NCBI GenBank assembly: GCA_946807835.1
Contig: OX327699.1
Span: 17,844,014-17,908,013, forward strand
From: Ailanthus altissimus
Taxonomy: Eukaryota; Streptophyta; Magnoliopsida; Sapindales; Simaroubaceae
Length of the DNA stretch: 64,000 nucleotides
Direction: 5' to 3'
Positions 49,083-64,000 of this stretch are shown one piece after another; the stretch's first letter is position 1, and each line of letters opens with the position of its first letter. The notes under the pieces are model-generated. The model had not been told where the DNA came from, ran no database searches, and saw only the letters and a list, made by a program, of their open reading frames with translations. Both the position numbers and the translations under genes were made by a program.

Positions 49083-51890
49083 ATAAATCATGCCTAATAT
49101 ATATAAAAAAATCTATATTCATTATTTAATGATGAAAAATTATACATAATCTGAATTAAATTGTAAGTTAAATCAAATTAAATCGTTAGTTCGATTCAAT
49201 TTCTTTTTTAAAGATAATTTATTTGTGTTTAGCTTGAATATCAATCATTTTGATCTAATTTTTTTTTTCATTATCTAATTAAACTAAAATGAAAATAGAT
49301 ATACAACCAACTAAAAACTAAATAAAACGATATATAAATACATATTGATTTAATTTGATTCACTTGTAACAATAATTTGAGATTGGTTTATATTTACAAT
49401 TTGATATATATGGACACACAAAAGAACCAAATTCGTTAAGAAGAAAAAGGTACAAGTAAATGTTGTTTCTCTCTATGTTTTCGACCAAGAGCCCTTTTTT
49501 AAAAGTTTTAACTTAGTCCACATATTTCAAATGTATACACTAAGGTTCGTTATTAAGACCAAGCATACGGCACACTTTTTGAAGAATCCCAAGATCATAC
49601 GATGTGATTTTAGGGCATGATCACAAACTTTAAAATTTCTCATTACTTATCAAGTTGTCTTCGACAACTAGTATTAGCCGAGAAAATCGTTTGACCATCT
49701 CCCAATTAAACTTACCACTCCTCTTCCCTTAACAAGCAAAAATAGCTATTCGAACTCATTTATTACTTACCAAGGACTAGATAGAAATCAACTGACCTGA
49801 AGACTTGGATTATATTTTTTTTCAATATCTTTGAATCACCAAGGTCCTTGAAGAAAATTCTTTTATAAAATTAGGACGTATGTTAAATAGGAAATGAAAT
49901 AGCTTGTTCAAATCCTACAATGATTCAAGTTAAAAAAAAAAACATCTATGAATAAAAGAACTTAATAACAAAGAAAGTGATACTGGCCTATAAGATGGGA
50001 GGTGGGCAAGAAAACCCTCTCAAGAGGTCAACCATCAAATAACTTAGTTAAAAATTTTAAAAAGTTTGAAACAAATCTCAAGACTCCTTTATTTACAAAA
50101 TCATTGATCTTGTAATTTATTATGTAAAAGTCACATCATCATATATTTTTTATTATAAGATTCATTGTTTAATAATGTATCATGAGATGGCTAAGGGTCA
50201 ATAAAGTAAATGTATGTTTTTATGGGACTAAACTATTATAATTCTCATATTTTAATATATGTTAATGTATTTTTTTCATTGTTTGATCTAATACAATAAT
50301 CTTGATGGCTTTACCGTGTCACTCATTACTCGTTATAAACCTTTCAAACATTAATGAATGATTATATAGACTAGAAATTTAACCAAAGACCAATAATAGA
50401 CTTAAATGTTATTCTCATGAAAATATAAATTCGACTCATTAGCTTGGGACAATTCAAAATTTAATATTAATAGTTTGGCATCGTATGTAAAAAATAAATA
50501 AAATGCCATTATTTGAAGACATATGTGAGGGGATATGAGGTAAAGGTATCTATGACCCTCTCTATTAGTTGAAGAGCCGGGGCAAGGTCCTTATGACCTC
50601 CTCAATCAATTGAAAAGACGAGTCGAAGGGATACGGGCAAGTCTCTTATGACCTTCTTGGTCAAAAATCCTAAAAATTTCTCGACTCAAAAAGCTTTGTT
50701 ACTCTTGATCTAAATGTTTACACCTAGGAAATTAAAGTAAATATACATACAAGCCCATTTGAATTTATTAAACGCAAAATGTAATTAAATAACATCTATA
50801 CTAAAGAGAAAAAATAAGTATGTAAGAAAAGACTTTTTATTAAATAAATGAAAGATTACAAAAGGAGGGTTTTAACCCATATTACAAAAATTCAAGCAAG
50901 AAAAAAATAAACCCTATGCTTAAAAAGCAAGGATAGATACAATAAGGTGGAAACTTTCTTAGCAACACCTTAATTAATTTGAGGAGCAACTTCAACTTAA
51001 GGGAGGCCCTTGACTTCATCCTCCTCAACCTCATCTAAATTGTTATTGCTTCTAAGGTCCAAGTTGGATTAGTGGACTGTAAAGACTTATACATGCATTT
51101 TAAGTTGGTTGAATTCTTTATAATTTTATATTTTTATTTGAGTTCGAATTTTCTCTCTTCTCAAGTAATACGTGATGTAATATATATATATATATATGTA
51201 ATTTCTTAAAAAAATGAAAAAAATCGTCAAGTGAAGATTTACCTAGAATAAACACCCTATACCATAAGCCAAGTATTTAGAGCCGTTATACTTAGAAAAA
51301 TCATCAACTTGAGTAGTTACTTCATATTTAATGATAAAATACAATGGGTTTATGAGATTTTTTGTTTTTAAATGGAGGAGGAGGATTCCAGCTTGAAATC
51401 TTTACTTAAGAAGAATGTATTATAATTTTTTTTACTATTAATCCATTTAAATAAGTGCGTGTTTATATGAGATTTTAAATGACCTGTAGAAATGTTTTAC
51501 TAATAAGTCTTAAAAAAAACTCAAATGCGTATTCAAGAAAAACTGAAATGCAATAATTATTTTCCCAAGGACGTGGTAAATAATAAATAAATAGGATAAC
51601 CCAAGTTTGGGTAATTTATGCCGATGTCAGATGCTTTCCTCCGAACCATCTGACTAGACGTACTCGATCAAAACAAAAGTGACAAAGATCTGACGTCACT
51701 TCAAAGTTAAAAAATCACAGCTCGCAAATTGTGACGCACGTTTATATAAAATTTCATGGGCTATCACTAATGGCTAAATGGTTCCTGTTAGCATTCCTAT
51801 TTTTCTATAAAATAGGTTTCTTTTAATGGGATTTTTTTTTTAATTTTTATAAAATATTATTTAAATATTTAGGGTTACATAAGATTAATA
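49083..51890. other. Intergenic with degenerate repeats, no gene seen
   Basis: 50525-50690 contains about three degenerate units of roughly 55 bp built on a CTTATGACC.TCT motif. The rest is AT-rich, with a TA microsatellite at 51180-51197. It may be retrotransposon debris, but no LTR edge or coding motif was recognised. Confidence 0.4.
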
Positions 51891-54170
51891 AGAGCAGGAA
51901 GAAGGAGAGAGAGACAAAACAGTGTCTTTCCAGAAGGAGGAACAAAAAGAAAAAGTTAAAAATGGCTTTTCACCGGCCTCTCTCCTGGAATCAAAACAAA
52001 ATACCCAAATGCCTCTCTTTTCTCTAAATGTCTAAGCCAATCAATTTCCATTTTTAAACCATCTCCACTTCACCAAAAAAAGAAAAGAAATAAAGAAAGC
52101 TACCTTAACTTAAGAGAGTTGTGTTTTAGAGAGAGAGAAAGAAAAAAATCTTGTTTTGTTTTGCTCTGGCTGAGCTAATGCAGACTGTTCTGCTAACGGA
52201 AATGGCAATGGCCGTTGTTACTATTGAGGTTGAGGAGGATAAGTTTTGGTTGTGTAATGACCAAACTGCCCTTGGTCACCGAGGGGTATTCTTCAGCCAA
52301 GCCTTTATAAATCGGAGGCCATTTTGGTGCATTCACCGATGAGACTTCAGTGGGTGTGAGAGAGAGTGAGAGATGATGTAATGTAGCTCTCGTCTCTGTA
52401 GAATCCTCTGTTGTGTGGAAAAAGGCAGACAGGATGGAGCCAGGCAAAATATAAATATATTTTTATTTATAGTTTTTATCTCAAAAATATATATTTCACA
52501 TTTTCTTTGGGGTTTTTCTCTTTTTTTTTTTTAAAAAAAAAATTAAAAAGGAGGACGGGTAGCATACGTTTCGTCATCAATCATGGGGTGCTGGTTTTTG
52601 ATACATCGAAATGCTAAGAAGAAGACGGGTTTGTTGAAGCATTTTGATGATTTTTCTTCACATGTATGTATGTGACAATATCGAACTCTTTATGTGTTTT
52701 AATGGTCGTGCCTCATGCTGTTGATGATGTATGTTTCTCCTAATTTTCAATAGATTGAGTTACATTTATGATTATCAAGCTCTAATTTCTTTTTTTTGTT
52801 TTCCTATTTGTGGAATTTAACTGTTTTTCTTTCTTTATTTTTGGTAATATATTTATACTTGAGCTGGCAGTTGAGTACTTGAGAAATTTTGAATGTGTCG
52901 GTGATTCCTGTTTATCATTAGTTTCTGAAGTAATAATTAGTACTTGAGAAATATGATTTTGACGTTGTTGTAATTGATTAACATGAGACTATGGTTCGAG
53001 ATGGTCTAATGGCTTTCTCTGTTCGATTTTGGCATACTTTGATAATGTCTTGAGAAATTACTTCAACATGTTCAAACTCAACCGCAGCTGTATCATACAC
53101 ATACCTGTACTTGAGTCACTTTAGAATGGTTCTGTATGTCTTAGAGAAAATGAACTGATTGTTATTGAAGTCAAAGGAATAACTTTTTAATTAGGATCTT
53201 TTAAGAATCTATTTCCACCATTCTTAATTGCAGTGAAGGTGCAAAGAGCACTGGTTTCAACTGTGGTTATGCTAAATATCTGCTATAAACTGAACGCATG
53301 AAAAATTTTTGGTTGTCATACGGAATCCCCAGAAGTAGACATGCTCAAAGTGATTTTTTACCTACCAGCTTCATTGTTTATGAGCCTTCTACATCCGAGC
53401 TCCTAGGAAGTATTTTGTTTTGAGTCTATGGTTTTCTTTTGATGTTGGCTTTCTTTATTTTGTATCAACTTTATGACCTTTTTCCCTTTGCTTGATCACA
53501 TTCTCCTATTCCTGTGCTTAAATTTTTTACTGTCATTTACTTGAACTTTTTCTCTCTGAATTCAAGATAAGACTTATGTGACTCATATAACAGATACTTC
53601 TTCATGGTTACTATTTTGCTGTGATTTTACAGTGTTACATTCTTTTATGTTCTTATGTGTTCACTTTGACTGGCATGCTAATCTGAATGGATCAGAAAAT
53701 GAAGGATCATTATATTTTTGTTGTTCTTTCTGATGGTGCATGTTTCCCTGTTGTAATGCATCCTGCAATTTTCTTCTGAGCTTATGACATCTTTGAGTAG
53801 AAGCTGGTTCTTCTTAGCATGCAATCATCCTTTTCTAAGGTTCTCTTCATTCTTTTGATTGCTGCTATGTGCAGTTGTCATGCTTCTTGGATTTTTCATA
53901 GGACCTGTAAAAGTTATTTCTTTTGCTCATGAAAGCTGCTCTAAGATCAAAGACAAATGTGCAGCCAACCCATGGTTGCATTAATCTACAAACACCTGAT
54001 TTTGAACTGTGTTCAGCAATGAGTGCACAATCTATAGACATTTTGCATGATTCTGTTTCCTCCCTCCCTACTATATTTTGTCTTACAATTAAATTATTCT
54101 TACCCAATTCTCTCACTGCCATTTGCTGTAGAACCTAATCACATGTAGGTTGTACTAAATTTTACATCAG
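51891..54170 (+). other. Gene-like, possibly transcribed region without a recognisable protein
   Basis: 51900-52450 is purine/CT-rich, like a plant promoter and 5' leader. It has TTTATAAA at about 52308-52315 and GAGAGA tracts on both sides. 52600-54150 has the T-rich, moderately GC composition of plant introns and untranslated exons, with several TTGCAG or TGTGCAG 3'-splice-like sites (near 53233 and 53874). The best + frame, from ATG 52178, is 54 codons and unrecognised. The overlapping minus frame 52193-52447 is no better. A non-coding transcript or a gene whose coding exons were lost are both possible. Confidence 0.3.
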
Positions 54171-56156
54171 GACATACTTCTAAGATTTTTTTTTTTTGCT
54201 GATGACCACCAGTTGATGAGAAAATTCTACATTTCGTTGCATAATATCTAAAGAGTTTGTGTTCAATCTAACTGGAACATGGACTTCGCTTTTATTTACG
54301 GTGGGAGTAGCAGTTGCTGATTGATAGAGATACCTGACAAAAATCATCAACTTTGCTTTGTAGATTCGTCTACCACCGGTCAAAAGAATTTTTTTAATGT
54401 TAAATTTTTTTATTTGTAATGACATTTGATTGCTAGAGAAGAGTTTCAAGAGTACAATTTTTTTTTAGTGTTTTAATAGTAGAGTTTTTTTAATTATCTT
54501 TTAATATTTGTGTATTAACAGATATATTTTAATAATATTTTTTTTAATTTCATAGATACCCTTAATAAAAATAACTATATTCAACTAATAATTTTTTAAC
54601 ATTTTGTTAAAATTAACATATTTTCATATCTTTATAACCATCATCTTTACAAGACTTTATAAAAAATATATATATATATGTTATAGATATGTAGTGTTTT
54701 ATTTTTAATTATTATATTATATATAATATTTAGAGTTTCAATTATTTTGAATATTATTTTACAATGATCGCAAAATTAAATTTAGTACAAATTATTTTTG
54801 TGTTGTTTATAAAAATATATTAGTAAATTTTGTGATTAAATTGTAAATTTTATTTTATGTAAAAAAAAATTAAATTGTTTAGAATTTAAATATAAATTTT
54901 ATTAAATATTTTTTTAATAATTTAATAACAAATAAATATTTTTAATAATGTGTAATTAAACCTTCAATGACTTTTTGTTAAAAAGTTTACTTTCAAAAAT
55001 TTTTTTAAAAAATTTTAATCGAACAAGCGCTTAAGACTTACCTAACTAACTTCAGTTATCTTGAATTTCCATTGACTATTCATCGTACATGCTTTTATTT
55101 TTCAAGTTCACTAAATATCTTCCCAAAGACAAGTTAAATTTGACAGCAGCGTCTTTTGTTAGCCGTAAAATCTTTTCAAAGGTAGTAAAAGTCTCAACAG
55201 AATGGGGACTGCTGTTGTTTGTGTTTTAATAGTGCCGTGCTGGCTTTGCCGGCCTAGAAATTGAGGCCAACGAGAGATGTAAAATGCGTGGGGCGTTATT
55301 GATTTGGAGCTCTGAACTTATCTACTCTATTTTGCTAGAGGACCAAATGTGGTCACCATTCCTGAGCACAACGATCGATCTACTCGTTCTTAAACTAGTT
55401 CCAACAAGCTACCTGTGATTTTGTTTTTGCACAAGCATGTGTTAGGATATCTTGTGAGAGATCTGAGTCTGACAGACAGAGGGCCATTATATATGTATTG
55501 GATTTCGGCATTATTCTGGTCCACAAAATTATTAGTTGGTGCGGATCAGTGGACTTGAAAACATGCTTTCAGATCTTGCAAGTTGTTATAATTAGCATCT
55601 AGATCATCATGATGTTTGATTTGCAGGTTTTATTGTTCTACTATTGTTTTTTTCTTCTTCTTCTTCTTCTTTTTGGCTACCCAAAACAAAAGTAAAGCTA
55701 ATAAGCGGAAGCAAAAGATCAAAATTAAACGTGTTTAAACCATAAAATGGGTCTTGAATCACCAGGAAATTGTCTCCTAAGGTACAATACCTGTAATTGT
55801 TTCCCAGGTAATTTCATGCATGTGAAGCCTTTGTCCTTTCTTCGCTTCAAAACAACCGTATTTCTTGAATAAGATTTTCCTCCACCAATTCATTTCTTTC
55901 TCTCTTCTCGATCTACATAAACTGCGTTAAGGTCGATGCCATTTAAACTCTTAAGTGGGTTTTAGTTGTATCCACTAATCAAATTTATTTATCATGTCTT
56001 TTGGGTCGTATTTGACTATTATTATTATTATTTTTATACATATTTACAATATACGCACATGAATCTGTATTTAAACAGTAAAAAGAATCAAATCTCCAAT
56101 TTGATGATGCGTGAGCTTTGAGATACTAGTCAATTGACTAGCATCCAAAACTCAAC

Positions 56157-56199
<43 letters not shown>

Positions 56200-56700
56200 G
56201 ACATAAAAAAGGAAATTTAAACTAAAAATTTTAGTAGAGTTTAAAAGCGCACCGTAAATTTTTTTATTATTGTGCTACAATTGCAAATGTGGTTTGTCTT
56301 CATATTTTTTAAGAACCTCCTCTCCGTTTTCTTGCATCAGTTTCACTTTTATTTATTTTTTCTAAAATAATGTGAATTCAAATTCAAATTTAAATAAATA
56401 GATAATTAATAATTAGAAGTTACTACTCTCTATGTTTTCTTTCGTTATAAAAGTTTCCTCCACGATGAAATTATAGGGAATACGTTGATTTTGCTTCTAT
56501 CATATCATATCCATCTGCTTAAGAAATGGAACAAAATATCGACATATAACTACTGGGCCATGCGACATCGAGATGGGCCCATGAAAGAAACATACGATCT
56601 ACTCTCTATTCAATGGCCCACATGGCCCAACCGCCAATATCGCATGTGGGCAGACTCATTTCATTTCATATGTTGGATTATTATAACTTTGCCCTTCAAC
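54171..56700. other. Intergenic, no gene seen; ATT microsatellite
   Basis: 54450-55020 is extremely AT-rich. 56157-56199 is an uninterrupted trinucleotide (TAT)n run of about 14 units. The frame at 56485-56709 starts at a non-ATG codon or lacks any recognisable content. Confidence 0.5.
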
Positions 56701-59262
<2,562 letters not shown>

Positions 59263-60079
59263 TACGATGTTGCGCCATATTTCCTATTGTGTCAATTATG
59301 TGTTGGTATTTGTTCTGGACAATTTCTTCCGTCTAATAATGTGGATTCCCTAAGTAGATTTATTAAAGATTTGGTTTGTAATGGTATCCAGGCATTTTGA
59401 TGCTTCTAAGAGTCAAAGAGGATTTGATCTTTTTTTTATCTTAAAGAAATTGTTTTGAAGTATGAGAGGCTCAGTTCTTTTGGCTTGTGCATAGGTTGCG
59501 GAGAGATAACTGTGCATAGGTTTCCGCAAATTCGTGCTTGTAGCTGGAGATGTTTGCCTTCGCAAACGCTGATGGAACCTCAAGCTGATCGCAACAAACA
59601 AATTCTCAAACAAAATAACGGCGGAGGCTAAAATAGTAATTTTGAGATAGAATCTTAAAAACGAGCGGTTTCACTGTGCCTGAACTCAAACGCACTACTC
59701 ATCCCTTCCTTTTATTAGTTGAGGTTAAATAACCCCATGATTTTCTTCTTTTTTACTCGTTTTCTCGATTCTCACTATACCCGCCAATATTTTAAAGTTA
59801 AATATTTACTCATGTACCTTCTATATCTTAAAGTTCTCTATTTTTTTACATCCATTCACCACTTCATTTCTCTCTCTTCCCTTTTCTTTTAATTTTTATT
59901 TTTATCTTTTTTATCCCTCAAACTTTTACCCACGCTGAATCTTAAAAAAATTAATTAAAAAAAACAATGAAACCCACTACATCAATGATTAAAAAAATCC
60001 CCTTGCACAATTTATAATTCGTATAAAAAAAAAAAAAGTTGATATTAAATTTTAAGTTGAAACTTAGGTTGAAACTTAG
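59263..60079. other. 3' region of the tubulin gene and intergenic DNA
   Basis: 59263 to about 59420 is the likely 3' untranslated region (TTGGTTTGTAATGG at about 59370). No further gene is seen; the minus frame 59413-59613 has no recognisable content. Confidence 0.6.
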
Positions 60080-61538
60080 GTAGAGATGGTAATTAGGTCG
60101 GATAGCTCAAGACTCAACACAATGTTGTAGTATATCGTAGGCTAGCACGGCATACTATAGTACTGAGCTTGGGTGGCATAACCCAACTTCTCGGGTTGTA
60201 TTAGGCATGTGTTAGGCACGACTTGTAAAGAATTTCATTATACAAAATTTTGCTTTAGTACTATACTTGGATGACATGTCCCAACTTCTCGTGTTGTACT
60301 AGGCATATGCTAGGCACGGCTTGTAAAGGGCTTTATTACATAAAATTTAAATTCTATGGTTACGAGATTTTGAACTTTGAGCCAAAAACTTAATTAAGTT
60401 ATTAACTACTTGACAAAAAAAATTTGTTTATATTTTTTAAATTTAATATTTGTGTTGAAATACGATTAAATTAATTACTACTTTTTAAAAAAATATTTTA
60501 TTTCATAAATATATTAAATTTCATTGTAATGTAATATTGTAATATAATTGTAATTATAATATTGTTATAATAATAAAAATTATTTTTTTAATATTATTAA
60601 TAAGCATAATAAAAACTATATAATTTAGTTCTCAAAATATAACATAAACAAATTAATGTTAAATATAAAAATTAAAATAAATTAATTTAATTATTAAACC
60701 TCAAAGTAAAAATTTTTCAACTATCTATACACTTCACAGCAAACTGGTAGATATGCACTAAGTTAGAATAATTAATATAAGTCAAAGTTTACTTACAATA
60801 GTTGCAACACATTATTATATAATAAATGTATAATGATTTAAAATTATTTTTATTATATTATTATGTCGTGCAAGTTGTATTTATAATAAATTTTCGTTGT
60901 CATTATTTTAGTGAGATTAAGAATTAATGTTGTTAGTGCTATTTTAGATTGATTGATAATTTATTTTATAATAATTTATAATTGGATGAATGAAAATTAA
61001 AAGGTAAAAAATAATTTATGAGATTTACGAGAGTTAAAATAATACTAGAGATTTGAGCTAGTTATGAGGGAGAGTTGCTGTGTGAATAAAGAAAAATATC
61101 GTATGACACTGTTTTATATAGAAATAAAAAAAGAGCTATTGGATTTTTTAACGGTCAAATAAAAAAATTAAAGCCACTGTAGCCTGTTGCTCGCAGATGC
61201 AGTAGCAATGCAGGGCTACACACGTAGCCTTGTAATTTTCTTTTTTATTTTAATTTTTTTTAAATAAAAAATGTAAAAAAAATTATTTAAAAGTAATCAA
61301 ATATTTATTTAAAAAATTTATACTTCGCCTGATTATGGGCTCGCGTGCCTAGCACGACACAACATCGTGTCGTGCCCATAAATTGTGTTGGATTTAGCCT
61401 TGGGTTACCGTATTTGAGTTGGGACAGTATGAATATTATTTTTGCATAAGTCTACTCAACATGATGGCTCATTTAAGACTTCATTTTATGGGTTATGCTG
61501 ACACGACACGACTCATTTATTATGTCTATTTATAGGTG
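60080..61538. mobile_element. hAT-like non-autonomous element (about 1.45 kb) with internal 98-bp tandem repeat
   Basis: The left end GTAGAGATGGTAATTAGGTC, near 60080, is matched imperfectly by the reverse complement of the right end (CCTATAAATAGACATAATAAATG). Subterminal GGCACGAC/GTCGTGCC-type motifs occur on both sides (60205-60220, 61350-61375, 61500-61512), as in plant hAT relatives. Units 60160-60257 and 60258-60353 form a degenerate tandem repeat, each with a CCCAACTTCTCG.GTTGTA core. There is no coding frame. The boundaries are approximate. Confidence 0.5.
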
Positions 61539-62445
61539 ATTTTAATTTCATCAAAATTGAAAGTGAAAAATTAACAATTCATCTTCTTGCTTTTTTTTAT
61601 TTAAATTTTTTTTATTAAGTTTAGCAAATCATCATTCTCTTAAAATTGACAGAAGAAAATATAACTTTTTAAGTAATTAAATACTGTCAATAAAAATAAA
61701 AAGGTATAAAGGATATTTGACTTCTTTTAGTTTGGCTTAATTGACAATTTTATTCACTTAAATTCAAATATATTTATCTATTAGTTTCAACTCTAGCGCC
61801 GATATATTATCATCCATTTACTATGTTGAATAAGTAGCAATCCCATCCATTTATTTAATATAATTTAATTAAATAAAATAATTTTTAATATAATTATTAT
61901 AATTAGGGATGTAGACATTCAAAATTATGTTGAAATATTTATTAATATACATTTAATATAATAACCAAATTAAATTTAGTATAATTAGATTTATATATTT
62001 TAATAAAATATTTTTTAAATAAATCAAATTAAATAAAATATTTAAAAAAATTGAAAAACAACAAGGGGGCAATTAGCCACCGGTTGAACTTGGTAGTTGT
62101 TGTTGTGATCGGGGACCAATGTCGGATTAACTTAAATTGTCCTTATCAAACTTTAAATTTTTTATCTATGTGATAATAATTTTTTTTTTCAGTTAATAAA
62201 GTACCAATCAATAAAAGCACCAAAGAGATCAAAAGTGGAGAAGGGTGGCAACCACCATAACACCGCCATCAAACAATAGCGTGTGGAGGTACTCTGTTAC
62301 CACCATCAAATATATCACCGACCAACGACAGTTAAATATATCATTGACCAATAACTCTAACCGCTGTTTAATGGCAGCGTTATGGTGGCCACCACCATTC
62401 TCTCATTGATGATGTCAATTTTAAATCAATTCGGCACAAATTACT
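61539..62445. other. Intergenic with a foldback
   Basis: No gene is seen. Arms 62238-62281 and 62361-62404 form an imperfect inverted repeat (GGTGGC..CCACCATAAC... against its reverse complement) around an 80-bp loop. Confidence 0.5.
62238..62404. repeat. Imperfect foldback, about 44-bp arms
   Basis: 62238-62281 pairs with 62361-62404 (CACCATAAC and GCCATCAAACA-type words shared with a few mismatches). The repeat is GC-richer than its flanks. It may be the core of a small MITE or a captured coding fragment in inverted orientation. Confidence 0.65.
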
Positions 62446-64000
62446 TGTTGAGATGAGTGTGTATATAAGTGTATATGTAATTTAAAAAATTACAATATGC
62501 AGCGGAAACATGTTAACAAAATATACATAATTTAACAAATAAACACATAAATCACATATATGCAGAAGTATAACTATTATACAAAATTTATAAATGATGA
62601 ACAATTATACTAAATCAACATGTAAAAATATTTACCTATGAAGGTAACTTCACAAAACTTCAAGTCTTCCAATTTTTTCAAGTGAAGAACTTACATTGAA
62701 GTGTATTCTTGAACAATTCTAATCTATAATGGTTCGGTAGGATCATGAAATTAGAATAGTAGCTTTAATTTAGAATTTTCAACAATATATATTCAAATTC
62801 TTTGAATACCAATATTTGTTTCTAAAATAGAGATGATAAATATATGTATACAACTCTTGTATAATTGTTGAAAATAATTTTCACAGTATAATTATTTTGA
62901 ACAACTCTTATTTAAAATAAATATTTATTTCTTCATTTTCTTTTATTTATTTTGAGTCATCTATGAGAGAAAAATATGAGAAGTTCTTATTGTGTTTCAA
63001 CTCCTTGAAAGAACAAAAAATAAAACATTTTCATTCATTTTGTTTTTTAAACACCATTATCTCAATGTTCTACCATTATTATTCTTTAATGGAATTAATC
63101 GATGGCTATTAAGAAAGTGTTCTACTACAATTAATGGTTAGTCCATCTTTTAATTAATTAATAATTTATTTAATTTAATAGCCAATAAAATTTACATACT
63201 TAACATTTAAATTATTTAAATATTTTAAATGGCCTACATATGGTCCATTGTCATAATGTATTTTTTATAATATTATCTAATAATATTTAATTTAATTTAA
63301 TTATTCAAAATAATTTTGATTAATTACTTGTACCTTATTTGTTTTTACTATTAAGGTTAATTAACAAATCCAAAGTAAAAACAATTAATGGACTAAATTG
63401 TGCTACTTGTCAATATCTTATTGATTAACAACTGTTGTTAATTAATTAAGTGATGTACTTAACAGTTAAGTCTTGAAAAATGCTCATCATGAGGGATCTC
63501 GAAACAATTATTCGATTTTGCTAAAATTTATTGAATCAAATTATTCAATCCTGTTTGCTACCCAAATGCGCAACGAGTACACTTCATATTGTGAGACTCT
63601 CTAGGTCCACGCCCGGTTTGTTATATGGAGCTCCTCCATACGTTCGTGAATAATGCCTACACATACGTTATAGATATTACAAAGCAGCGCGTTAGACCAT
63701 GCAAGTTGAGATTATAGTATATTCATATAATCCCTCCGTTATTTATATCTTTAAAGAGTAGAGATATAGACCATCACTGTCGAATCTCTATTTTCTTAAT
63801 AATGAACTTATCTCCAGATTTATATTTTCATAAACAATATCCTCAAACATTTTTATGATATTGTTTATCCCTTTAGAATATATTTTTTGAAGTTTATGCT
63901 TGTGGCTATAAGACTTTCTGAAATACAATCTCGGAGTATCAGGATATACAACTTACTCATATGAGCTGACAGATTTCATATTTACGCACACCAGGCTCAA
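62446..64000. mobile_element. Partial long terminal repeat (LTR family A, copy 3)
   Basis: It starts TGTTGAGATG (compare TGTTGGGTG at 10079). Similarity to 10079-11690 covers the whole stretch: the CAGCGGAAACATG block, the GAACAATTCTA blocks, CGCAACGAGTACACTTCATATTG and others. It runs off the window. At 63960-64000 it continues into sequence that the solo LTR lacks but copy 1 (1-1146) has, so the two partial copies together define the full repeat. Orientation relative to coding is unknown. Confidence 0.85.

Noticed and set aside
52193..52447. 84-codon minus-strand frame in the promoter-like region
   Set aside because: Overlaps a + frame of equal quality, shows no recognisable domain, and its composition follows the leader sequence.

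Overview
This window is nuclear DNA from a flowering plant, almost certainly a eudicot. The genes have GT-AG introns. Two are leucine-rich-repeat receptor kinases (LRR-RLKs) of the plant-specific subfamily XI, one is a plant alpha-tubulin, and the intergenic DNA is very AT-rich and full of plant transposons (Mutator-like, copia-like, hAT-like and MITE-type). A woody rosid such as Citrus is a guess from general appearance only.

Three intact protein-coding genes are seen, all on the + strand. (1) 18306-21345 is an RLK7/HAIKU2-type LRR-RLK of 980 aa with two exons. (2) 36876-40392 is a CEPR1/XIP1-type LRR-RLK of 958 aa with two exons; its single phase-1 intron sits at the same codon of the kinase APE motif as in gene 1. 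(3) 57052-59262 is alpha-tubulin, 450 aa in four exons. The two kinases are related families of small-peptide receptors; the tubulin gene has no evident functional link to them.

The rest is mostly transposon debris. 1-2640 holds part of a long terminal repeat (LTR) abutting a decayed minus-strand copia gag region. 6911-16328 is a large Mutator-like element (MULE) with long terminal inverted repeats (TIRs), a decayed transposase on + and a decayed, convergent Ulp1-like cysteine protease gene on -. A 2-kb solo LTR with a perfect 5-bp target duplication has inserted into it. 32119-36020 is a second, shorter copy of the same MULE that has lost the Ulp1 gene by internal deletion. 42868-45057 is an internally deleted LTR-gag-LTR copia relic. 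Several TIR or hAT-like elements and MITEs lie at 24.9-27.5, 29.1-29.8, 46.9-49.1 and 60.1-61.5 kb. 62446-64000 is the beginning of a third copy of the long LTR found at 1-1146 and 10079-12084.

The most striking non-genic structure is at 4143-4434, a perfect X-Y'-X-Y arrangement: a 57-bp direct repeat interleaved with a 92-bp perfect inverted repeat. It is best explained by a recent replication template switch. Also notable are two catalytic-Asp-to-Tyr substitutions shared by both MULE transposase copies, and three AACC-NN-GGTT palindromes just upstream of the tubulin TATA box. No RNA gene or CRISPR array was found. All calls come from reading the sequence; no database search was run.
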